The notes under the pieces: model-generated
Databases searched by the model: none
What the model was told of the DNA's origin: nothing
The model's input: the letters and a program-made list of their open reading frames with translations, nothing else
Assembly: GCA_900768005.1 (NCBI GenBank)
Contig: CAAGBE010000017.1
Location: 1 to 11,730, forward strand
Length of the DNA stretch: 11,730 bases
Reading direction: 5' to 3'
Source of the DNA: Clostridia bacterium
Lineage (GTDB): Bacteria > Bacillota > Clostridia > UMGS1883
Shown: piece after piece, positions 7,200 through 11,730 of the stretch
How positions within the stretch are numbered: the first letter of the stretch is position 1
How the letters are laid out: every line of letters begins with the position of its first letter
Program-made: the position numbers and the translations under genes

Positions 7200-7957
7200 T
7201 CCTGTGCCTCCTCTTTTTTAAGTGCAGAAAGGGTGCTTTTAATTATTTCATCTCCGGAGGCATCACCGTCATAGATTAATTTTCCGTCATGTATCCTGAT
7301 AACTCTTTTTGCTCTTGAGGCAATTGTATTATCATGGGTTATCAATATTATCGTATTCCCCTGACTGTTCAGCTCGATTAAAAAGTCAATAACCTCTTTG
7401 CTTGTTTTTGAATCAAGTGCTCCGGTAGGTTCATCCGCCAGAATAACAGACGGAGCTCCTGCCAATGCTCTTGCAATTGAAACTCTTTGTTGCTGACCGC
7501 CTGATAGCTGGGAGGGTTTGTGATGTGCTTTATCCTCAATCCCGACCCGTCTTAATGCGTCCATCGCAAGTTTTTCCTGCTCACTCTCACGAAGACCTTT
7601 ATATAAGAGGGGTAATTTAACATTATCTATATTATTCAGTTTCGGTAGCAGATTATATTGCTGAAAAATAAATCCCAGCGTCTTGTTTCGTATTTCCGCC
7701 TGCTCATCATCGGTGAGCTTGCTCACATCCTCACCATCGAGAAAATAACTACCATCGGTGGGAACATCAAGACAGCCGATAATATTCATACAGGTGGATT
7801 TTCCACTTCCCGATTGCCCAATGATAGCAACAAACTCGCCTTTGAAAATGGAAAAAGAAACTCCGTCCAATGCACGAACCTCAACATCTCCGGTCTGGTA
7901 TATCTTATATATGTTTTTAAATTCAACTAAAGGAGTGGGATTTGAATTTTGGTTCAT
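7196..7957 (-). CDS. ABC transporter ATP-binding protein, MacB/LolD type
   Basis: This 253-residue cytosolic ATPase carries every canonical ABC motif: Walker A GQSGSGKST (47-55), Q-loop FQQYNLLP (98-105), signature LSGGQ (151-155), Walker B VILADEP (171-177) with catalytic Glu176, D-loop SALD-like GALDS, and switch His208 in ITHD. GCLDVPTDGSYFLDGEDVS and DEPTGALDSKTS are characteristic of the LolD/MacB/FtsE branch. It would power the permease encoded directly downstream. The start follows the adaptor stop by 18 nt, with a strong GGGAGG seven bases before ATG. No truncation or missing residue is seen. Family assignment is firm; substrate is not. Confidence 0.96.
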   Translation of the reverse strand: MNQNSNPTPLVEFKNIYKIYQTGDVEVRALDGVSFSIFKGEFVAIIGQSGSGKSTCMNIIGCLDVPTDGSYFLDGEDVSKLTDDEQAEIRNKTLGFIFQQYNLLPKLNNIDNVKLPLLYKGLRESEQEKLAMDALRRVGIEDKAHHKPSQLSGGQQQRVSIARALAGAPSVILADEPTGALDSKTSKEVIDFLIELNSQGNTIILITHDNTIASRAKRVIRIHDGKLIYDGDASGDEIIKSTLSALKKEEAQE

Positions 7958-7975
7958 ATGATAGCCTCCCTTACT

Positions 7976-9691
7976 TTATCTCATACCACCGCTGCGCATA
8001 CCACCACTTGGCATACCGCCAGACATACCACCGCTGCGCATACCACCACTTGGCATACCTCCGGGCATACCGCCGCCCATACCTCCCATCATCCGCATGG
8101 GACTATCCTTGGTTTGCAAAGATATAATCTGGGGAATATAGACGATATCGCCCTCGTTTAACCCTGATACTATTTCAATGTGTTCATTGTTGTTTATTCC
8201 TGTTTCAACAGTAACGGATTTAAACCCATCAGGAGCATTGTCATCTTTGCTTGTTTTTTCACCCTTGACATAAACTATATTTCCGCGGTTAACAGCGGAA
8301 ACCGGAATAGCAATGACATCCTTTGCCATGGATGTAATAATTTCAACATCGATATTCATTCCGGGAAGAAGCTCATCATCAAAATCTGTAATTACAACTG
8401 TAACTGGATATGTAGTGACACCGCCCGACGTTGTTCCGTTAACCGAAATATTCGTCACCTTTCCCTTATATCTTTTTCCTTTTATCGCGTCCGAGGTGAT
8501 AATAACATCCTGTTCAAGCTCCACGTTTTTTATGTCAAGCTCATCCACCGAAAGCTCACATTCAAGGCTGGACATATCATAGATAACTGCCATTTCGGTT
8601 GACATATTAGAATTATCCAGTTTATCCCCTGCCTTTACATTCTTGGCAACAACAGTTCCTGCAATGGGTGCTGTTATTGTGTAGTCTTCAAGCTTTTTCT
8701 GGGCATTTTCGCGGGAAAGCTGGGAAGACCTGAGGGAAAGCTCCGATGATATAAGGCTGTCTTCTACTGAATTGCTGTCTATATGAACTAATTTCGAGCC
8801 TGTTGAAACCCTTGAGCCCTGAGAAACATACACCTTATCAATTTTTCCTGAAGCCTCTGCAACAACAGTCTCTTCCGCTATATATTCAAAGGTTCCCTGA
8901 GAATTGGAATAAAACCCGTCAATTATGGCAGACGCAGTCTCTTCCGTTGTCAAAACACCCGGATTGGCAACTCTTATCTTAACAGTTCTGACAAGCGTAT
9001 TGCCCGTTGATGAATATCCTTTTGAATTGACATCAGTAACTGCACCTGAAAGAAGTTCTCCGTTAGATGTTATTTTCACCTGAGCATTTTGTCCTGCATA
9101 AAAATTACAAGCATCGGAATCATTGAATGTAACAGTCAATATTAAACTTGAATCATCACAAATATCAGCAATTTTTGTTCCCGAATTAACAGAAGCACCG
9201 CTTTTTACGTAAAGATTTTTAACAACACCGCCGATATCGGATGTAACTGTTAACTTATTGTAATTATCAAGAGCCTTCTGATAATCCATCTGCGACCGCT
9301 GATGGGAAATATCTGCATTTTCAATGGAATTCTGTGCATCGGACGAATCGATTTCGTATAAAATATCGCCCTCATTAACCACATCACCCTGCTCAAAGGA
9401 CGCACTCAGAACATTTCCCGAAACAAGTGCTGTGATGGAATATTGGTCCTTGGGCATAACTACCGCCGACCCTGTGATAGAAGATGTAATATCCTTCCTT
9501 ACCACCGTTTCTTCTCTCCATGAAATAACAGGACCTTTTTTATTATTGCCTGATATTATTAAGGCTGCAATAAGTACAATCAAAGCAGCTAAAGCTGCAA
9601 TTATAAGTATTTTTTTCTTTTTGGAACAATTTTTAAATTTCTCTGGAATTTCCTTTACCGAAGACCATATTTTTTCGATGAGATTTTTCAT
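7976..9691 (-). CDS. Membrane-fusion (HlyD/MacA-like) adaptor protein with doubled lipoyl modules and a Met/Gly-rich tail
   Basis: At 571 residues this is longer than most MacA/HlyD-like adaptors. It has a short cytosolic lead, a basic KKKK then one transmembrane anchor (about 28-48), and a large extracytoplasmic part. Two lipoyl/barrel-sandwich pairs occur in tandem. The first has halves at about 88-115 (VSGNVLSASFEQGDVVNEGDILYEID) and 149-178. The second has halves at about 276-305 (ASGKIDKVYVSQGSRVSTGSKLVHID) and 338-371 (ITAPIAGTVVAKNVKAGDKL). Short helical hairpins separate the halves. A beta-barrel (about 375-455) and a membrane-proximal domain with IPVSAVNRGNIVYV and VSGLNEGDIVYIP follow. 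The last about 40 residues are almost only Gly, Met, Pro, Ser and Arg. In such complexes the adaptor links the MacB-type permease to outer components. The SD AGGA lies about eight bases before ATG 9691. It is the first gene of the exporter operon. Confidence 0.93.
   Translation of the reverse strand: MKNLIEKIWSSVKEIPEKFKNCSKKKKILIIAALAALIVLIAALIISGNNKKGPVISWREETVVRKDITSSITGSAVVMPKDQYSITALVSGNVLSASFEQGDVVNEGDILYEIDSSDAQNSIENADISHQRSQMDYQKALDNYNKLTVTSDIGGVVKNLYVKSGASVNSGTKIADICDDSSLILTVTFNDSDACNFYAGQNAQVKITSNGELLSGAVTDVNSKGYSSTGNTLVRTVKIRVANPGVLTTEETASAIIDGFYSNSQGTFEYIAEETVVAEASGKIDKVYVSQGSRVSTGSKLVHIDSNSVEDSLISSELSLRSSQLSRENAQKKLEDYTITAPIAGTVVAKNVKAGDKLDNSNMSTEMAVIYDMSSLECELSVDELDIKNVELEQDVIITSDAIKGKRYKGKVTNISVNGTTSGGVTTYPVTVVITDFDDELLPGMNIDVEIITSMAKDVIAIPVSAVNRGNIVYVKGEKTSKDDNAPDGFKSVTVETGINNNEHIEIVSGLNEGDIVYIPQIISLQTKDSPMRMMGGMGGGMPGGMPSGGMRSGGMSGGMPSGGMRSGGMR
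7982..8059 (-). repeat. 42-bp tandem repeat encoding the Met/Gly-rich adaptor tail
   Basis: Two copies of a 36-base sequence (7982-8017 and 8024-8059) are identical base for base, with a period of 42 bases. Each copy plus its 6-base spacer encodes 14 residues of the type GGMPSGGMRSGGMS. Shorter related GGM/GGMP units continue to about 8095. The identity at DNA level, including synonymous positions, points to recent slippage or unequal crossover. The repeat preserves reading frame and lies at the extreme C-terminus of the adaptor. Confidence 0.9.
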
Positions 9692-9735
9692 TTTATCTTT
9701 CCTTTCCCGAATTTTTTGCCTGCTTATAAGTTCAC

Positions 9736-9763
9736 ATAATATATTTTAGTTCAGAAAGGTTAA
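9736..9763 (-). promoter_or_regulatory. Possible promoter of the exporter operon
   Basis: On the minus strand TTAACC (9763-9758) and TATTAT (9741-9736) are separated by 16 bases, 45 nt or more before the adaptor ATG at 9691. The match is weak and the region is very A/T-rich, so this is only a candidate. A TTAAC element is repeated 11 bases upstream, which might be half a direct-repeat regulator site. A promoter must lie in this gap or upstream, since a terminator at 9801-9833 closes the preceding gene. Confidence 0.35.
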
Positions 9764-9800
9764 ATTAGAGTTAATAAAAAGTGAATTTTTTGAAAATTTT

Positions 9801-9833
9801 AAAAAATGAGTCCGGTGTAACACCCGACTCATT
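9801..9833 (-). terminator. Intrinsic terminator after the FAD/Rieske oxidoreductase gene
   Basis: On the minus strand a hairpin forms between AATGAGTCGGGTG and its complement (9805-9833), with one internal mismatch and a small TAA-type loop. It is followed directly by six T (9806-9801). It begins five bases after the TGA stop at 9839-9841. Stem, T-run and position all fit a Rho-independent terminator separating this gene from the exporter operon. Confidence 0.88.
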
Positions 9834-9838
9834 CCATG

Positions 9839-11137
9839 TCAATATTTATCTTTATCATCGGTTGCAGGGTTATTAAGAAGCTTTCCCGACTCGTCAAACC
9901 GTGAGCCATGGCAGGGGCAGTCCCAGGAATGTTCTTCTTTATTATATTTTAACGCACAGCCTAAATGTGGGCATCTTGGGGTTGTGGGAGTAACTAGTCC
10001 TTTTACCGATTCAAACATATTTATTGCAATCTGTGGATGAAGAATTGTTCTTGACGGAGAATAAAGTTCCTCATACTCGCTCTTTGTTCCGCATACCATA
10101 TCACTGAGAAGCATCGCCGAAACCATAGAAGATGTCATTCCCCACTTGTTGAATCCCGTTGCCACATACAAATCGGGGGTCGATTTTGAATACTGACCGA
10201 TATAGGGAATGGAATCAAGCGTCATACAGTCCTGAGTTGCCCATCTGTCAACTTCGCCGGCTGACGGGTAATATTTTTTTGACACTCGCTCAAGCTCCGC
10301 CCAGTTTCCTCCTTTACTTCCCGTACGGTGGCTTCCACCACCAAGAAAAAGTAAGCCGTTATGAGTTCTGAAAGAAAGCCCGTCCTTTGCTTCGTCAACA
10401 TACATATCTTTTATATCAGGAGCATCTTCCAAGGCAAGCACATATGACCTGTGCTGATACATTTTGAGGAAATATCCCCCGTGCTTATTGATAAAAGGAA
10501 AGTGTGTTGCCACAATAATTTTTTTTGCCGATATTGTACCCTGATGGGTTTTTGCTGAATGTGGTTTCAGCTCAAGAATTTTGGTATTTTCATATATTTT
10601 TAACCCGTCTGTAATTGCATAGGCAAATTTTAAGGGATGGAATTTCCCCTGCTCCCCTACTTTCACCGCACCTGCTATATCAAACGGCAGTTCAGTTTTT
10701 CGTAAAAATTCAGTCTTACAGCCGATTTTCTCCAACGCACGTACTTCTTTTTCAATTGCTTCTCTGTCGTCTAGTGAGTAAACCATATTGTTACTGACTT
10801 CAAAATCGGAATCTGTTCGAGATGCAAGTGTTTTTAATTTTTCCATAGCAATTTTCTGACTTTCATAATAAAGCTGTGCTTTTTCAGTTCCGTACCTTTT
10901 CATTATCTTGTCATATATAAGTCCGTGCTGAAGAGTAATCTTTGCCGTAGTGCTGTTTGTTACGCCATTGCAAATTTTATCTGCTTCAACTAAAATACAG
11001 TCCACCCCTGCCTCTTTCAGCATATATGCACATAAAACTCCGCACATACCACCGCCGATAATGAGGACATCAGTTTTGATATCACCCTGCAACGAATTAA
11101 ACCTTGGTTTTTTAATGTTGTTCCATATAGATTTCAT
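9839..11137 (-). CDS. FAD-dependent oxidoreductase with C-terminal Rieske [2Fe-2S] domain (YhfW-like)
   Basis: The 432-residue protein joins a DAO-type flavoprotein to a Rieske ferredoxin domain. The N-terminus has the dinucleotide-binding motif DVLIIGGGMCGVLCAYML (GGGMCG at 28-33), the acidic strand end LVEAD, and the STTAKITLQHG segment typical of the family. YVATGFNKWGMTSSMVSAMLLSDMV (about 324-348) is the C-terminal FAD contact. The Rieske domain shows CPHLGC (389-394) and CPCHGS (407-412), giving ligands Cys389, His391, Cys407 and His410, with Cys394 and Cys409 able to form a disulfide. It resembles B. subtilis YhfW, whose substrate I do not know to be established. No signal peptide is seen, so it is probably cytosolic. 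ATG 11137 has AGAGGTGA five bases upstream. The in-frame ATG at 11218 lies in the terminator palindrome of the previous gene and is rejected. The end after NPATDDKDKY is slightly short for a Rieske domain. Confidence 0.9.
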   Translation of the reverse strand: MKSIWNNIKKPRFNSLQGDIKTDVLIIGGGMCGVLCAYMLKEAGVDCILVEADKICNGVTNSTTAKITLQHGLIYDKIMKRYGTEKAQLYYESQKIAMEKLKTLASRTDSDFEVSNNMVYSLDDREAIEKEVRALEKIGCKTEFLRKTELPFDIAGAVKVGEQGKFHPLKFAYAITDGLKIYENTKILELKPHSAKTHQGTISAKKIIVATHFPFINKHGGYFLKMYQHRSYVLALEDAPDIKDMYVDEAKDGLSFRTHNGLLFLGGGSHRTGSKGGNWAELERVSKKYYPSAGEVDRWATQDCMTLDSIPYIGQYSKSTPDLYVATGFNKWGMTSSMVSAMLLSDMVCGTKSEYEELYSPSRTILHPQIAINMFESVKGLVTPTTPRCPHLGCALKYNKEEHSWDCPCHGSRFDESGKLLNNPATDDKDKY

Positions 11138-11141
11138 ACGT

Positions 11142-11149
11142 TCACCTCT
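11142..11149 (-). promoter_or_regulatory. Shine-Dalgarno site deciding the start of the FAD/Rieske gene
   Basis: AGAGGTGA on the minus strand ends about five bases before ATG 11137. It supports this start over the in-frame ATG at 11218, whose first codons would be read from a transcription-terminator stem. No convincing promoter was recognised between the terminator and this site, though one is expected in the roughly 80-base gap. Confidence 0.75.
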
Positions 11150-11175
11150 TGGTACTATTGTTCCAAAGATTGATA

Positions 11176-11223
11176 ATAATATGAAAACCTCCAAGTTAAA
11201 AAACTTGGAGGTTTTCATATTAT
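11176..11223 (-). terminator. Long perfect hairpin, probable bidirectional terminator after the LysM-CAP gene
   Basis: The arms 11176-11197 and 11202-11223 are perfectly complementary over 22 bases around a 4-base A (plus) or T (minus) loop. The core CCTCCAAG/CTTGGAGG is flanked by A4 on one side and T4 on the other, so the structure would look like an intrinsic terminator from either strand. It overlaps the TAA stop (11220-11222) of the LysM-CAP gene. Only a minus-strand gene is seen to use it. Confidence 0.78.
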
Positions 11224-11730
11224 CCTATAAACATTTGTGTCCAGTAATTTCCGCTTGGGACATATCCAACACCGATTTTTTTATATGTAGCATTTAATAT
11301 GTTGGCGCGGTGTCCTGAAGAATTCATCCACCCATTCACAACCGCTTGCGGTGTTCTCTGCCCTCGGGCAATATTTTCTGCCGCACTTCTGTATGATATA
11401 CCGAAATTTTTCATCATAGTAAACGGACTTCCGTAAACGGGGCTATTGTGTGAAAAATAGTTATTGTCTTTCATATCCTGGGACTTATACCTTGCCACAC
11501 GGCTCAGCTCCCAATCTGCTGTAAAGGGATTCAATCCGTTTTGTATCCTTATTTCGTTCACAAGTCTGATAACCTCATTTTCATAGTTTAAAACTGTTGA
11601 ATCAGTCTTGGGAATATGTAAAATCTGTCCGGGATAGATAAGCTCAGGGTTTGCAATATGCGGATTTGCACTTTTTATCTCACTTAGTCCCACCTCGTGT
11701 TTTACTGCAATTTTCCACATACTGTCGCCC
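11220..11730 (-). CDS. LysM-CAP domain secreted protein (YkwD/SCP-like), 5' part cut by window edge
   Basis: The visible 169 C-terminal residues begin inside a LysM domain: GDSMWKIAVKHEVGLSEIKSANPHIANPELIYPGQILHIP, a peptidoglycan-binding repeat with the usual GD-(S/T)-x-W and PGQ-L-x-IP marks. A CAP/SCP domain follows: EVIRLVNEIRIQNGLNPFTADWELSRVARYKSQDM, then NNYFSHNSPVYGSPF, AAENIARGQRTPQAVVNGWMNSSGHRANILN, and IGVGYVPSGNYWTQMFIG. The paired CAP histidines (SHNS and GHR) and the glutamate of AENIA are present. The bacterial YkwD group is exported and wall- or spore-associated; its biochemical role is poorly established. The signal peptide and any further LysM repeats lie beyond position 11730. 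The in-frame Met at 11720 is within the LysM motif and is not a credible start. The gene ends in the hairpin at 11176-11223. Confidence 0.92.
   Translation of the reverse strand, partial: GDSMWKIAVKHEVGLSEIKSANPHIANPELIYPGQILHIPKTDSTVLNYENEVIRLVNEIRIQNGLNPFTADWELSRVARYKSQDMKDNNYFSHNSPVYGSPFTMMKNFGISYRSAAENIARGQRTPQAVVNGWMNSSGHRANILNATYKKIGVGYVPSGNYWTQMFIG

Noticed and set aside
7942..8161. Plus-strand reading frames rich in His/Thr/Tyr repeats, and a CRISPR-like periodicity
   Set aside because: They are the antisense of the Met/Gly tail repeat. The 42-base period is a coding repeat without spacers of unique sequence.
11138..11218. N-terminal extension of the FAD/Rieske protein to the in-frame ATG at 11218
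   Set aside because: The extension is translated from the terminator palindrome (MKTSKFFNLEVF) and has no SD, whereas ATG 11137 has AGAGGTGA in place.

Overview
The window reads as chromosome of a low-G+C Gram-positive anaerobe, most likely class Clostridia (Bacillota). The reasons are an S-layer-homology (SLH) surface protein, a LysM-CAP wall protein, strong purine-rich Shine-Dalgarno sites before almost every gene, a perfect sigma-A type promoter, and an iron-dependent alcohol dehydrogenase. This is inferred from gene content; no rRNA or other taxonomic marker is present. Every gene I accept lies on the minus strand, so transcription runs from high to low coordinates. No stretch over 300 bases lacks a gene, and I saw no tRNA, rRNA, CRISPR array, IS element or phage gene.

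In transcription order, the right edge holds the 3' part of a LysM-CAP (YkwD-like) secreted protein. It ends in a perfect 22-bp-arm hairpin that overlaps its stop codon. Next is a monocistronic FAD-dependent oxidoreductase with a C-terminal Rieske [2Fe-2S] domain (YhfW-like), closed by a good intrinsic terminator at about 9801-9833.

The central block (9691 down to 4146) is a tight four-gene operon: a long membrane-fusion/adaptor protein, a MacB/LolD-type ATPase, a MacB/FtsX-type permease and an SLH-domain exported protein. The adaptor has two lipoyl-hairpin modules in tandem and a Met/Gly-rich tail encoded by a 42-bp DNA repeat. The spacings (18 nt, 4-nt overlap, 18-21 nt) suggest one transcript. 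The SLH protein is therefore a candidate extracellular partner of the exporter.

The left block (4111 to beyond position 1) is a MarR-regulated lipid/alcohol operon: MarR repressor, iron-containing alcohol dehydrogenase, class-3-like aldehyde dehydrogenase, and a long-chain acyl-CoA synthetase cut by the window edge. In order, the enzymes could take an alcohol to an aldehyde, an acid and an acyl-CoA. Its promoter is TTGACA-N17-TATAAT. It sits inside two perfect palindromes sharing the core GTTGA-N4-TCAAC, which look like twin MarR operators.

The most interesting points are the twin-operator promoter, the SLH protein attached to a MacAB-like exporter, and the duplicated adaptor with its repeat-encoded Met/Gly tail. 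None is proven novel from sequence alone.
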